A stretch of DNA of 64,000 nucleotides from JAGVSR01 sp964589785 (GTDB lineage Bacteria; Pseudomonadota; Alphaproteobacteria; Rhizobiales; Hyphomicrobiaceae). Within the stretch, counting starts at the first letter, position 1. Every line of letters starts with the position of its first letter. The notes under the pieces are model-generated. The model was not told where the DNA came from and made no database searches. It worked only from the letters and a program-made list of their open reading frames with translations. Shown one piece after another: positions 42,135-51,200 of this stretch. The DNA is taken from contig CAZPUQ010000003.1 in assembly GCA_964589785.1 (NCBI GenBank), positions 62,001 to 126,000 on the forward strand, given 5' to 3'. Both the position numbers and the translations under genes were made by a program.

Positions 42135-43907
42135 ATGGTGTGTAGCGTTCCCCTTGATAGTCGCGGCGGCTCTATTTTCAGGCGCTTTAAGGGTATTTCT
42201 CTCGGCGCCGGCGTGCTGGCCCTCGCGATCGGCGTCGCCGCTCCGGCGCCCGCGCAGGCCCAGTTCTTCTTCGACTACGGCTATTACAACTCGCCGTACA
42301 TGGCGAAACGCAAGAAGGTGAGGCGCACGCGCCCGCCGGCCATCACGCGCGTGGAGAGCGAGGAGACCAAGACCGCCTCGCGCAAGCCCGACGGCCCGCT
42401 CGTCATCACCATATCGCTGCGCCGCCAGCGCGTGCAGGTCTTCGATGCCAAGGGCCTCATGATGGAGGCGCCGATCTCGTCGGGCCGCGTCGGCAACCCG
42501 ACACCGACGGGCATCTTCTCCATCCTGCAGAAGAACCGCATCCATTATTCCAATCTCTACGACAGCGCGCCCATGCCGAACATGCAGCGCATCACCTGGT
42601 CGGGTGTCGCCCTGCACGCCGGCGTGCTGCCCGGCTATCCCGCCTCGCATGGCTGCATCCGCCTGCCGCACGGTTTTTCGAAGCGGCTCTTCGAGCTGAC
42701 CAATCTCGGGACGCGCGTCATCGTGACCTATGATCCCGTCCAGCCCGTGACGTTCGACCATCCGGGGCTGTTTGCGGCCTATCCCGCCGAGGGCGCGGCG
42801 CTGCATGCGCTTCTGCCTGCCGAGACGCGCGTCGCCGACGCGTCCGACACCGCCGAGCTCGAGCCGACGGCCGAGGTCGGCAGCGTGATCGGGATAAGGA
42901 CCGCCGTCGCGGCCGAGGCCCCGGCCGGACTCGACGCCATCGAGGCCCTGCGCGCCGCGCGCCGCGAGGAGTTCAAGCGCCTCGCGGCCGCCATCACGGC
43001 GGCGGAGGACGAGAAGGCGAAGGCCGTCGCCGCCGCCACCGCCATGGTTGAGGCATGGGAGGCCAAGAAGGAGACCGTCCGTGCCGCGCGCATGGAGGCG
43101 AACCGGCTGGCGACCGAGGCGCGCAAATCCGAGCAGGCCGCCAAGACGGCCAACGACAGGCTCGAGGCCTTCGCGAAGGCGCTGACCCGCAAGACCGGGT
43201 TCACGCCGGAGGACACCGCAAAGGCCGCGGCCGACGAGGACAAGCTCGAGACCGCCGCTCTCGACCTTGCCGAGCGGGCCGACGCGGCCAAGGCCGCTGC
43301 CGCGGCCGCCGCCGCGGCGCTCTCTGCCGCCGAGCACGCCCAGGCCGATGCCGGCAAGAGGCGCGCCGAGTTCGTCAACAGCGCGCGTCTGGCCGACCAG
43401 AAGCTCGCCGCGGCCCGCGAGGCGGATGCCGCCGCCAAGCGCCGCGAGGCCAAGCGCAAGGAGCCGGTCCACGTCTTCATCAGCCGCAAGACGCAAAAGA
43501 TCTACGTGCGGCAGGGTTACGAGCCGATCCTCGAGGCTGCGGTGACGATCGAGAACCCCGATGTGCCGCTCGGGACCCACGTCTTCACGGCGCATGCCGT
43601 CGATCCGGCGCGCGCCGACGTCTCCTGGACCGTCGCCTCGATCCCGACGCTGGCGGGTCCCAAGACGGCGACGTTTGCCGGCAGCCGCAAGGAGCGCGAG
43701 GCGGCCGCCGCAGCGGCGGAGCGCCTGTCGGCCGACGCCCGCAGGGGCCAGACGGCGCAGACGGCTTTGCAACGGCTGACGATCCCGCGCGATGTCCGGC
43801 TGCAGATCGAGGATGTGATGAAGCCCGGCTCGTCGCTGATCGTGTCCGACAACGGCCTCAGCAACGAGACCGGCAAGTTCACCGACTTCATCGTGCCGGT
43901 GCGCTGA
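42135..43907 (+). CDS. L,D-transpeptidase with coiled coil and a second C-terminal YkuD-like half-domain
   Basis: A 590-residue exported protein. The signal peptide is LGAGVLALAIGVAAPAPAQAQ. A YkuD (L,D-transpeptidase) domain covers about residues 85-200, with the catalytic pattern HAGVLPGYPASHGCIRLP (H161, H172, C174), which makes 3-3 cross-links in peptidoglycan or links proteins to it. Residues about 225-430 are an Ala/Glu/Lys/Arg-rich coiled coil. Then HVFISRKTQKIYVRQGYEPILEAAVTIENPDVPLGTHVF resembles the substrate-flanking part of a second YkuD domain without a catalytic Cys. ATG 42135 is chosen; a GTG lies at 42123. Confidence 0.9.
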   Translation: MVCSVPLDSRGGSIFRRFKGISLGAGVLALAIGVAAPAPAQAQFFFDYGYYNSPYMAKRKKVRRTRPPAITRVESEETKTASRKPDGPLVITISLRRQRVQVFDAKGLMMEAPISSGRVGNPTPTGIFSILQKNRIHYSNLYDSAPMPNMQRITWSGVALHAGVLPGYPASHGCIRLPHGFSKRLFELTNLGTRVIVTYDPVQPVTFDHPGLFAAYPAEGAALHALLPAETRVADASDTAELEPTAEVGSVIGIRTAVAAEAPAGLDAIEALRAARREEFKRLAAAITAAEDEKAKAVAAATAMVEAWEAKKETVRAARMEANRLATEARKSEQAAKTANDRLEAFAKALTRKTGFTPEDTAKAAADEDKLETAALDLAERADAAKAAAAAAAAALSAAEHAQADAGKRRAEFVNSARLADQKLAAAREADAAAKRREAKRKEPVHVFISRKTQKIYVRQGYEPILEAAVTIENPDVPLGTHVFTAHAVDPARADVSWTVASIPTLAGPKTATFAGSRKEREAAAAAAERLSADARRGQTAQTALQRLTIPRDVRLQIEDVMKPGSSLIVSDNGLSNETGKFTDFIVPVR

Positions 43908-43933
43908 CGCCCCTCGCCGCGTCCGCTTTATTG

Positions 43934-44518
43934 TCAGGCCGGAAGCAGAGGCTTGCCGATCAGCCAGGCATGGCCGCCATGCAGCATGAACGCATAGAGG
44001 CCGACGCCGAGCGCCACGACGACCACATCGCCGGCGAGGCCGCCGGTCTTCGTGCCGAGCGGTCCGAGCGCGGCGCGCCGCTTCACCGAGATGCGGTTGT
44101 AGACGGCGTAGGCCAGGAATGATCCGAACAGAAGGAACGAGGCGAGGTCCCAGTTGACCAGGAGGTGGGAGAGCGCCCAGATCTTGATGGCGACGAGCAT
44201 GGGGTGCTTCAGCGCCGTGTGGATGTGGGAGGGCACATAGGCCGCAACGAGCGCGATCATGGCCGGCAGCATCAGAAGCCATGTGACGTGCGTCAACCAG
44301 ACCGGCGGCTCGCCGAAAAAGACGTTCTTGCCTGTGTGGATCTGCAGCTTGTGGTAGCCGAGCACGATCAGCACGAACCCCGCGAGCGACACCACGCCGA
44401 AGAGCGCCTTGTAGGCCGTCTCGCCGAAGCGGCGCACCAAACCATCGCGCAGATCGGGCGACGTCGGCACGAGGTGGATGGCGAAGAAGAGCAAAAGTCC
44501 GACGACGAGAAGTAGCAT
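43934..44518 (-). CDS. NnrU family membrane protein
   Basis: A 194-residue protein with about six helices. LLLVVGLLLFFAIHLVPTSPDLRDGLVRRFGETAYKALFGVVSLAGFVLIVLGY and the HTALKHPMLVAIKIWALSHLLVNWDLASFLLFGSFLAYAV block are the NnrU pattern. In denitrifiers NnrU is linked with nitric oxide metabolism; no denitrification genes are visible in the window, so the role here is open. It converges on the L,D-transpeptidase gene. Confidence 0.9.
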   Translation of the reverse strand: MLLLVVGLLLFFAIHLVPTSPDLRDGLVRRFGETAYKALFGVVSLAGFVLIVLGYHKLQIHTGKNVFFGEPPVWLTHVTWLLMLPAMIALVAAYVPSHIHTALKHPMLVAIKIWALSHLLVNWDLASFLLFGSFLAYAVYNRISVKRRAALGPLGTKTGGLAGDVVVVALGVGLYAFMLHGGHAWLIGKPLLPA

Positions 44519-44983
44519 GGCTTGGCACGTCCCCCAGGCTTAGGCGCGCGTTGCCGACCGCGACGCGATTCAAATCTCAAAGACGACATTTGACCCGGTT
44601 CGCGCTGCAAATCCAGCCGCCATCGTAAGCGCGCGACACGCTGCCGGCGCTCCCGTCCCGAACGCACGCACGCCCCTTGTGCGCGCAATGCTCGGTTTGA
44701 GTGTCGAGCCGCTGCCGCGTTGCGCGGCGACGTTGCTTGCCGCAGGACGTCTTTCCCACTATTCTCACAATGTTCATGGATCGAGGGTACCATGAGCGGA
44801 CTGTCTTCGATGGCCGACCAGCGGCGGCCAGCCGGGGGGTGTGACGTGCGTACGCGGGCGTTCGGGCAAGACCCGGATGCTCCGGTCGGACGATGAAGGA
44901 AGCGGACGCCGTTGGCGGCCCCGCTTTTGCTCTGCCGATCTCGCAGCGGCCACGCAGCCTGGTGCTTCGTCCGGACCTGCTGC
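44519..44983. other. 465-base gap with a possible Cys-rich small ORF
   Basis: No confident gene. On the minus strand ATG 44777 opens a 66-codon frame (44577-44777) with five cysteines (SCGK, HCAHKGRAC, WICSANRVKC), no signal peptide and no clear ribosome binding site. A TTGACC sequence lies at about 44590. The open frame could be chance or the remains of a gene. Confidence 0.35.
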
Positions 44984-45478
44984 ATGCGTACCGCCCCCTC
45001 GCCTGTCCCACGCTCCCGCTTCGCGCCGCCGCCGTCGGCGGCTTGCCCGCCTCGTCACGCGCTCGATGATGCGAGCGTCGACGTGTGGCAACTCGCGGCC
45101 GACATCGACCGGATCCTGTCGGCGCAGTCGTCCGGTCTTGCCCTGAGGCTCGGCGCGGTCCGGTCTGCGGCGCGGCCGGACCTGCCGCAAGCTCGGCGCA
45201 ACGACACGCATCATGGCGGCTTTGAATGGCTCGCGGAGGGCCCGCCGTGGGCCGCGGGATCGGCGCCGGCGGGCTCGACGAGGGGCGCCGAGCAGGCGGC
45301 CGAGTGGCTGCGCAAGGCGAAGCGCGACCGGCGTCTTAATCGCGTTCGGCACGCCGCCTCGTGGCTGCTGGCGCTCAGCGTCGCGGGCGCAATCGCGAGC
45401 CTCTCGCTGCATATCCTGCTGGGCCGGGTGCCTGGAGCGGACGACGTGCTGACGTTGGCGCGGACGATCGGGCTCTAA
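44984..45478 (+). CDS. Hypothetical protein with C-terminal membrane helix
   Basis: A 164-residue protein I do not recognise. A Pro/Ser/Arg-rich N-terminus is followed by VDVWQLAADIDRILSAQ, a variable middle and a C-terminal anchor (ASWLLALSVAGAIASLSLHILLG) flanked by KAKRDRRLNRVRH. Start is uncertain: ATG 44984 or 44912. It might be real because the frame ends in a sensible tail anchor, but base composition alone does not prove it. Confidence 0.45.
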   Translation: MRTAPSPVPRSRFAPPPSAACPPRHALDDASVDVWQLAADIDRILSAQSSGLALRLGAVRSAARPDLPQARRNDTHHGGFEWLAEGPPWAAGSAPAGSTRGAEQAAEWLRKAKRDRRLNRVRHAASWLLALSVAGAIASLSLHILLGRVPGADDVLTLARTIGL

Positions 45479-45713
45479 TCTTGCGGGCGCTTGCCCGGCG
45501 GACGTCCGGCGGCGCCCCAATCCTCGCTCTGGAACCAATCAGTTTTTCCTGAGTTGCGGCTACTGCGACAGTCGCGCGCTGGGCCAAATTGGCCTCGCGA
45601 CCTTACCGTGGCGGTCTTGCATTTACTCTGCCTCGGCGTGGCGCTGGCGGACGGTAACTTAGGACGTGTAAAGCCGGTTCGTGCGGCTGGCGTCTGAGAG
45701 CGGCGCCCCGTCA

Positions 45714-46214
45714 ATGCTGCAGCGTGTGTGCGTAACGATGACCCTCGACGTCCGTCAGTGTCTGGCGTGCCTTGGCGGCTACGCCCTCCTCACCGGAGGA
45801 CTGATCGGGCTTGTCGTCGCCCTCGGCCAGGGCGTTGCTTCGGACGCGATCGCGCTGCTGCCGGAGATTGCCGCCGTCGGGTCGAGCGGACCTTCCCGTG
45901 TCGACGACTTCAAGCGCGGCGAAGCGGCCGCCCGGGACGCGCCCGGCGTTCCTGTTCCCCGCGTGCTCACCGCCTACGGCGTGCCCGATCTGCCGGTCCA
46001 GGCGCTGGCTGTCGGCCTCGATGAGGCCGAGAGCATCGCGGCCAAACCCATGCCGCACAAACGCAAGAAGGGACCGCGGGTGGCGAAGGCCGACGCGCGC
46101 AAGAAGAGTCGCGTGGGGTCGGCAGGTCAGATTCCCAAGACCCTCGTGCAGGCGGAATCGACACGCGACATCACCAATCGCAATCTCGGCGTGCTGGTCG
46201 CGCTGGCCCCGTGA
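45714..46214 (+). CDS. Hypothetical membrane-anchored protein
   Basis: A 166-residue protein of unknown function with one N-terminal helix (LACLGGYALLTGGLIGLVVALGQGV), an extracytoplasmic Ala/Asp/Val-rich part and a basic patch (KRKKGPRVAKADARKKSR). It may use ATG 45714 or ATG 45738. It converges on the coiled-coil protein gene with four bases between the stops. Confidence 0.5.
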   Translation: MLQRVCVTMTLDVRQCLACLGGYALLTGGLIGLVVALGQGVASDAIALLPEIAAVGSSGPSRVDDFKRGEAAARDAPGVPVPRVLTAYGVPDLPVQALAVGLDEAESIAAKPMPHKRKKGPRVAKADARKKSRVGSAGQIPKTLVQAESTRDITNRNLGVLVALAP

Positions 46215-46218
46215 TCGG

Positions 46219-47604
46219 TCAGGCGACCGGCTTTTCCAGACCTGTGATGCGTTGCAGAAGGCTCTGGCGGCGTGGGGCGGCCGGCGCAGTCGTCGCCGGC
46301 GCGCTCGTTTCGGCGGAAGCGCTCCGGCGCGCGGTCTCGCCCTCCGTTTTCTCGGCCGCCTGCTTCTCGGCGGAATGTCCGTTCGCGATCTCGACGGTGG
46401 CCACGCGCGGCGCGGCCATGCGCTCGGTGAGCGACAGGCGGTGCGGCGCGGAGGCCTGGACCTCGGGGGCAGCGACATGCGGCGCCACCGGTCGCGTACC
46501 GGCCGCAAGGCGCTTCATCTCGTCCCTGTAGAACGTCGCCTGGCGCGCGAGCTTCTCGTTGCCCGCCGCGATCTCCGCCCGCAACGCGAGGATGATCGAG
46601 GACTGCTCGCTCGTCTGCGCTTCGAGCGCGCGGAGACGCGCCTGCAACGCTGCCGTCTCGCCCGGCGCGCCGTCGGCCGTGCCGGCATTGGCATTCGCGG
46701 CCCCCGCAAAGGACGCAAGCTCAGCCTTGAGACTCGCGATCTCGGCGCTCTGGTCTTCGATCTTCGATTTGAGCGCGCGCAGCTCGGACTCGCGGTTCTC
46801 GTCGGAGACGGTCGCGGTGTCGCCCTCGGTCTGGGCGGCCTGCAAGGCCCGCTCGGCCTCGGCCAGACTCTCGCGCAGGCGCCCGATCTCGTCCGCTGTG
46901 CCGGCCGGTGCCGTCGCCTGGGCGGCCTGCAGCCGCGCGATCGTCTCGCCCTGGTCGCGGACGCGTGCGCGCAGGGCCTCGATCTCCGTGCGCAGTGCGA
47001 CTTCCGTCTCGTGCCGCTGTTCGTCCGCCTTGTCGCGGTGGCGGGCGGCCCGCGTCGTCAGCGTGGCGTTGAGCCGGTGGATGTCGCTGCGCTGCTGTGT
47101 GTTGATCTGCGTCGCCTCCTCCAGAGCCACGGCTTGGCGCTGGGCCGACTGGGTCAGCGTTGCGATCTCGCGGTCGCGCTCGAAGAGGAGCCGCTTCGCC
47201 TCGGAGAGCCGCTGCTCGACCTTGGGCAGCCGCTCGGTGATGGTGAGCTCCAGCACGCGGCGCGCGTTCTCGTGCTCCTCGTTGATGGTGCCGAGCCGGG
47301 CCACGTCGCTTTCGAGGGCGCTGATCTGGGCGTCGCGCCGGTTGATCTCGATGAGCTGGCGCGCCGTCTCCAGCGACAGCTCCTCCAGATTGCATTCGAG
47401 CTTGTGGATGCGGATCGCGTAGTCGGCCCGGATGCGGTCCTTGTCGGCCGCGATTTCGGCCCCGGTCAGCGGCATGGCCCGCTTCAGGGCCTCGGTCGCA
47501 AGGCGGGCGGAGCGGCGGCGGTAGGCGGGCGCCAGCACGCAGGCGAGAAGCCCGGCCATGCTGAAGCCGAGCACCACCAGCATTGCCGATTGGATCGAGA
47601 TCAC
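46219..47604 (-). CDS. Membrane-anchored coiled-coil protein
   Basis: A 461-residue protein with an N-terminal membrane helix (AMLVVLGFSMAGLLACVLAP) and a long coiled coil over about residues 60-360 (heptads such as LEELSLETARQLIEINRRDAQISALESDVARLG and LRALKSKIEDQSAEIASLKAEL). The C-terminus is Ala/Thr/Pro-rich and ends RRQSLLQRITGLEKPVA. I know no specific function; similar alphaproteobacterial proteins are annotated as hypothetical. A scaffold or envelope spacer role is an inference from topology. Confidence 0.8.
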   Translation of the reverse strand: MISIQSAMLVVLGFSMAGLLACVLAPAYRRRSARLATEALKRAMPLTGAEIAADKDRIRADYAIRIHKLECNLEELSLETARQLIEINRRDAQISALESDVARLGTINEEHENARRVLELTITERLPKVEQRLSEAKRLLFERDREIATLTQSAQRQAVALEEATQINTQQRSDIHRLNATLTTRAARHRDKADEQRHETEVALRTEIEALRARVRDQGETIARLQAAQATAPAGTADEIGRLRESLAEAERALQAAQTEGDTATVSDENRESELRALKSKIEDQSAEIASLKAELASFAGAANANAGTADGAPGETAALQARLRALEAQTSEQSSIILALRAEIAAGNEKLARQATFYRDEMKRLAAGTRPVAPHVAAPEVQASAPHRLSLTERMAAPRVATVEIANGHSAEKQAAEKTEGETARRSASAETSAPATTAPAAPRRQSLLQRITGLEKPVA

Positions 47605-47785
47605 CCGTCCGTCCTCGCTCGCATTCCCATTGCCGCGTCAGTGCCGGGACTGCGGCACCGCGCTCTGCCTCTCCGGCGCACCTCGGGCCTCGTGCGGGCG
47701 GGGCGGAGGGCCAAATCCAGGCGCCCGCCGGTCGCTACTGACCGCTCCGGCAGCTCGATCCCGCTCCGACGCCACCGCGCCCGGC

Positions 47786-48610
47786 CTAGAGCGGATTCCA
47801 GGTCGGTGTCCGGGTATACTTCATGTAGCCGACGTTGGCACCCAGGCGCAGGCCGACACCCGACCGGATTACGGCCAGTGTGACATTGCCGTGCTTCTGA
47901 ATCTGTACACTGACGCCGCCGACGAGGTAGGCCGCGCCCTGGACGCCGCCGAAGCGCTCGAAGATCTCGCTGGTGTCGCTCAGATTGTACACGAGAATCA
48001 TGGCCTTGGAGCCTTCCGCGCCGGCGTCGTAGCCGACCGACGGGCCCTGCCAGAAGACCTTGTGGCTGCCGGCGTTCTTCGTGTGCAGCATGCCTTCGCC
48101 GTAGCGCAACCCGAGGACGAAGGCCCCGCCCGCGTCCTCGCCGAGGATGTAACCGTTCGGCCGGCCCTGACTCTGGAATGCCCACTCCACCGCCTGCGCC
48201 AGCCCCTTGCTGACGCTGCCGAAGAAGCTGTGCCCGGTGGCAACGATCTCGTTCTGCTCATAGACGCCGGCCTCGCTCGGCCCCTGGGGCTCGGGCAGGC
48301 CATCGTCGGGTCCGGCGCCGGGTGGCGCGTAGGGCTCGCCATAGCCCGCCGCCGGCGGCACGGAGCTGTTGGGAGCGGGATCGGAGTACCGATCGTCAAC
48401 GGGAGGGCGGTAGGAATCGTCGGGACGATAGCCGCCGGCCTCCGGCGCCGGCCGGTAGACCTCGCCGGTGCCGTAGTCGTCGGCTGGCGGGCGATAGGCA
48501 TCGTTGGCGCTGAAGGCCGGGCCTGAGCCGGCCGCAACGATGAGGAACGCGGCGAGAAGCCCGCCTGCGCCCTGCGCCATGGTGCGAGAGAGCATCCGGC
48601 AAGAGAGCAT
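47786..48610 (-). CDS. eipA: EipA family envelope integrity protein (DUF1134)
   Basis: The 274-residue exported protein has a signal peptide (GGLLAAFLIVAAGSGPAFSA), a long Pro/Tyr/Asp-rich disordered segment (AYRPPADDYGTGEVYRPAPE) and a conserved DUF1134 domain: EIVATGHSFFGSVSKGLAQAVEWAF, then GLRYGEGMLHTKNAGSHKVFWQGPSVGYDAGAEGSK. In Brucella the DUF1134 protein EipA is periplasmic, supports envelope integrity and virulence and is a CtrA target. Start ATG 48610 (MLSCRMLSRTMAQG) precedes the signal; others are possible. Confidence 0.9.
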   Translation of the reverse strand: MLSCRMLSRTMAQGAGGLLAAFLIVAAGSGPAFSANDAYRPPADDYGTGEVYRPAPEAGGYRPDDSYRPPVDDRYSDPAPNSSVPPAAGYGEPYAPPGAGPDDGLPEPQGPSEAGVYEQNEIVATGHSFFGSVSKGLAQAVEWAFQSQGRPNGYILGEDAGGAFVLGLRYGEGMLHTKNAGSHKVFWQGPSVGYDAGAEGSKAMILVYNLSDTSEIFERFGGVQGAAYLVGGVSVQIQKHGNVTLAVIRSGVGLRLGANVGYMKYTRTPTWNPL

Positions 48611-48658
48611 GGTGCGAACACCCTGGTGGAAGCGGCCGCGCATGGTCCGCGCGGCGCA

Positions 48659-48673
48659 TTAAGGCTCCGTCAA
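48659..48673. promoter_or_regulatory. CtrA-like site upstream of eipA
   Basis: TTAA (48659-48662), seven bases, then TCAA (48670-48673), one mismatch from TTAA-N7-TTAA. It lies 49 bases upstream of the eipA ATG. CtrA control of eipA is established in Brucella; here it is an inference from sequence. Confidence 0.5.
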
Positions 48674-48739
48674 CCATCGCGTGAAAGTGTTACCAAAGTG
48701 TGGCTTTCGGCCCACCGGGCGGAGCACATCGGGCACAGC

Positions 48740-49552
48740 TCAGGCGGGCGGCGCGCCGCGGGCCACGAACGGGCCGTTGAGGTAGCCTGCCGCGGCTTTG
48801 CCATAGACCATGGGCGAGCCGTCGAGCGCCGTGACGCTGCCGCCGGCCGCGTCGAGGATGGCGTGGCCGGCCGCCGTGTCCCATTCGCACGTCGGTCCGA
48901 AGCGCGGATAGATGTCCGCGTCGCCCCGCGCCAGCAGGCAGAACTTGACCGCCGAGCTCATTCCGGTGCGCGAGCTCGCGCCAAGCGCCGCGATCCGCTC
49001 GGCATAGTCTGGCCCCGCCTCGCTGCGGCTGACGAGCGCCACGAGCGCGCCGGGCCTGCCTTTGCGAGCGGCGATCCTCTGCGGTTTGAGCGCGGCGAAC
49101 GAGGCGGCATCGGCGGTCGCATCGACGTCGGCGGCGACAGCCTCGCCGGCCGACAGTGTTGCGAAGATCTCGCGCCGCGCCGGGGCGCAGATCAGTCCGA
49201 AGGTCGGGCGGCCGTCTTCGATCAGGCCGACATTGATGCTGAAGTCGTCGCGCCCGGCGCAGTAATCCTTGGTTCCGTCGAGCGGATCGACGAGGAAGAA
49301 GGTGCCCGCGGCGGCCGGCAACCGGCCGGCTGCCGCCAGCTCCTCCGCCACAATCGGAACATCCGGGAGGAGGCGGCGCAGGGCCGCCACGAGAATCTCC
49401 TCCGCACGCCGGTCGGCCTCCGTCACCGGCGAACGATCGGCCTTCATGTCGACGACGAGACCTTCCGCGCGCGTATCGAGGATGACGCGGGCGGCTTGAA
49501 GAACCGCCGGCAAGAGGCCATCGGCGAGCAGCGCGTGAGACGTGACGGGCAT
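48740..49552 (-). CDS. cysQ: 3'(2'),5'-bisphosphate nucleotidase CysQ
   Basis: CysQ hydrolyses PAP, the by-product of sulfate assimilation, and is a lithium-sensitive Mg-dependent phosphatase. Motifs of the inositol-monophosphatase superfamily are VTEADRRAEEIL, EELAAAGRL, VDPLDGTKDY and the C-terminal CEWDTAAGHAILDAAGG. I chose ATG 49552 because GGAG lies seven bases before it; the GTG at 49558 lies too close. It is divergent from chpT. Confidence 0.93.
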   Translation of the reverse strand: MPVTSHALLADGLLPAVLQAARVILDTRAEGLVVDMKADRSPVTEADRRAEEILVAALRRLLPDVPIVAEELAAAGRLPAAAGTFFLVDPLDGTKDYCAGRDDFSINVGLIEDGRPTFGLICAPARREIFATLSAGEAVAADVDATADAASFAALKPQRIAARKGRPGALVALVSRSEAGPDYAERIAALGASSRTGMSSAVKFCLLARGDADIYPRFGPTCEWDTAAGHAILDAAGGSVTALDGSPMVYGKAAAGYLNGPFVARGAPPA

Positions 49553-49820
49553 GCGCACACTCCGGTGATTCGCAACGCTGGATCGTGCCGAGCGCGGACC
49601 TCAGCCCCGCGACGCTCCGCGGCAAGGGCCGCAAAACGAGGCTTTTACGCACTCTTGCAGTCAGGACCTTTCAAGAGGTCACGCGGGCGTGTATCAGAGC
49701 GGACGCGCGTCGGGCAAGCGGCCAGGCTGCGGCAACGGCTGAAGGCGAGGTGCGGCCCCTTCGACCGCGCGGCCTGCGTGTGCACACGGGTCCCTCCGGC
49801 CCGCTTACAAGGACACGTCC

Positions 49821-50510
49821 ATGACCACGCCCCAGGCAACGCCCCCCGCAACGACCATGACCGATACGTCCGAACCGTCCGACCTCGAGATCGCCGCGCT
49901 CATTTCGAGCAAGATCTGCCACGACGTCATCGGTCCCGTCGGCGCCATCAGCATCGGCCTGCAACTGCACGACGAGGAAAAGGACGAGGACGCGCGCCGC
50001 TACGCCTTCGACATGATCCGCAACGTGACGAGCCAGGCGTCCGTCTGCCTGGAGTTCGCGCGCTTCGCGTTCGGCGCCAGCGGCTCGGCCGGTGCGCTCA
50101 TCGACCTCGGCATGGCGGAGAAGATCTCGCGCGGCTATGTCGTCAACGGCAAGGGCAAGGCGAAGCACAAGCTCCTCTGGAACGGGCCGCCCGGCTACAT
50201 GAGCAAGGACAAGGTGAAACTCCTGCTCAATCTCATCGCCGCCTCCATCACCGCCCTGCCCAAGGGCGGCGAGATCGAGGTGACGATCGAGGGCCCGGTC
50301 GAGAAGCCCTCGTTCACGCTTGTTTGCCGCGGTACCGGGGCGCGCTTCCCGCAGCACCTCAACGAGTTCGTGACCGGCAAGAACGTGCCGCCGCTGGATG
50401 CCATGACCATCCAGGCCTACTACACGTCGCGCCTCGCCAAGACGGCCGCCATGCCTATCACCGTCGCGAAGGACGGGGCGGACATCCGGCTCACGGCGGC
50501 TGCCGGCTGA
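49821..50510 (+). CDS. chpT: Histidine phosphotransferase ChpT
   Basis: ChpT is the alphaproteobacterial phosphorelay hub that passes phosphate from CckA to CtrA and CpdR, controlling cell-cycle transcription and CtrA proteolysis. The 229-residue dimerisation helix carries the phospho-acceptor H34 in LISSKICHDVIGPVGAISIG, followed by a degenerate HATPase-like domain (LLLNLIAASITALPKGG). A start at ATG 49857 is also possible. It is followed by a CheY-like receiver. Confidence 0.93.
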   Translation: MTTPQATPPATTMTDTSEPSDLEIAALISSKICHDVIGPVGAISIGLQLHDEEKDEDARRYAFDMIRNVTSQASVCLEFARFAFGASGSAGALIDLGMAEKISRGYVVNGKGKAKHKLLWNGPPGYMSKDKVKLLLNLIAASITALPKGGEIEVTIEGPVEKPSFTLVCRGTGARFPQHLNEFVTGKNVPPLDAMTIQAYYTSRLAKTAAMPITVAKDGADIRLTAAAG

Positions 50511-50637
50511 GCCGGCTCTTTCTGGACGTCGCCTCAACCGTCCGTTAACCGGGTTCCGGGCACACTCGGCATTTGTCCGGGCAGCCGCAAGGCGCGTTCC
50601 CGGCTCCTTTCAGTTGCGCGATGTCCGGACCGAATGC

Positions 50638-51006
50638 ATGAGACGCTGCCTGATCGTTGATGACAGCGATGTCGTTCGCAAGGTCGCGGGGGCCATACTC
50701 GGCGCCATGGGGTATGAGATCATCGAGGCCGAGAGCGGCCGCACCGCGCTCGAGCTGGCGAAGTCGAGGGCGCCGGATGCGATCCTGCTCGACTGGCAGG
50801 TCCCTGAGCTTTCCAGCCGCGAGTTCCTCCTCAAGCTGCGCGCGCATACAACGGGTCGGCGCCCGTACGTCGTCTATCTCACCACGGAATACGATCATTC
50901 CGATATCACGCGGGCCTTCGCCGCGGGGGCCGACGCCTGCCTCATGAAGCCGTTCGACCGCGCCGCGCTCGAGGACAAGTTCCGCTTCGCAAATCTCGCC
51001 GCGTGA
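50638..51006 (+). CDS. CheY-like single-domain response regulator
   Basis: A stand-alone receiver of 122 residues with RCLIVDDSDVVRKV, phospho-acceptor D52 in AILLDWQVPELSS, the switch Thr in YVVYLTTEYD and Lys in CLMKPFDRAAL. It follows chpT directly on the same strand, an order I recall as conserved in Rhizobiales, so it is likely to exchange phosphate with ChpT. It has no output domain. Start at ATG 50638 gives the canonical N-terminus. Confidence 0.92.
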   Translation: MRRCLIVDDSDVVRKVAGAILGAMGYEIIEAESGRTALELAKSRAPDAILLDWQVPELSSREFLLKLRAHTTGRRPYVVYLTTEYDHSDITRAFAAGADACLMKPFDRAALEDKFRFANLAA

Positions 51007-51200
51007 TGGGCGCCGGCCGGTCGGTCCGCGCCAGCGAGTAGCCCTGGATAGCCGGGTTGAATCCGGCCATGGCGTGAGGTGGTTGAGTCGTTTGCCGCCT
51101 TACCGCCCCCCGTCATGCTGGCCATGACGACGATATTGCCCTCGCGGTGAGATCAAGCTCGGGCTATCTAGCCCGAAAGATCGAACCGGAGATCCCTTCC

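Noticed and set aside
42093..44573. 826-codon minus-strand frame opposite the L,D-transpeptidase
   Set aside because: It is antisense to a gene with clear catalytic motifs and shows no motif of its own.
45811..47883. 690-codon + strand frame opposite the coiled-coil gene
   Set aside because: It is a composition shadow of the coiled-coil gene and lacks any domain.
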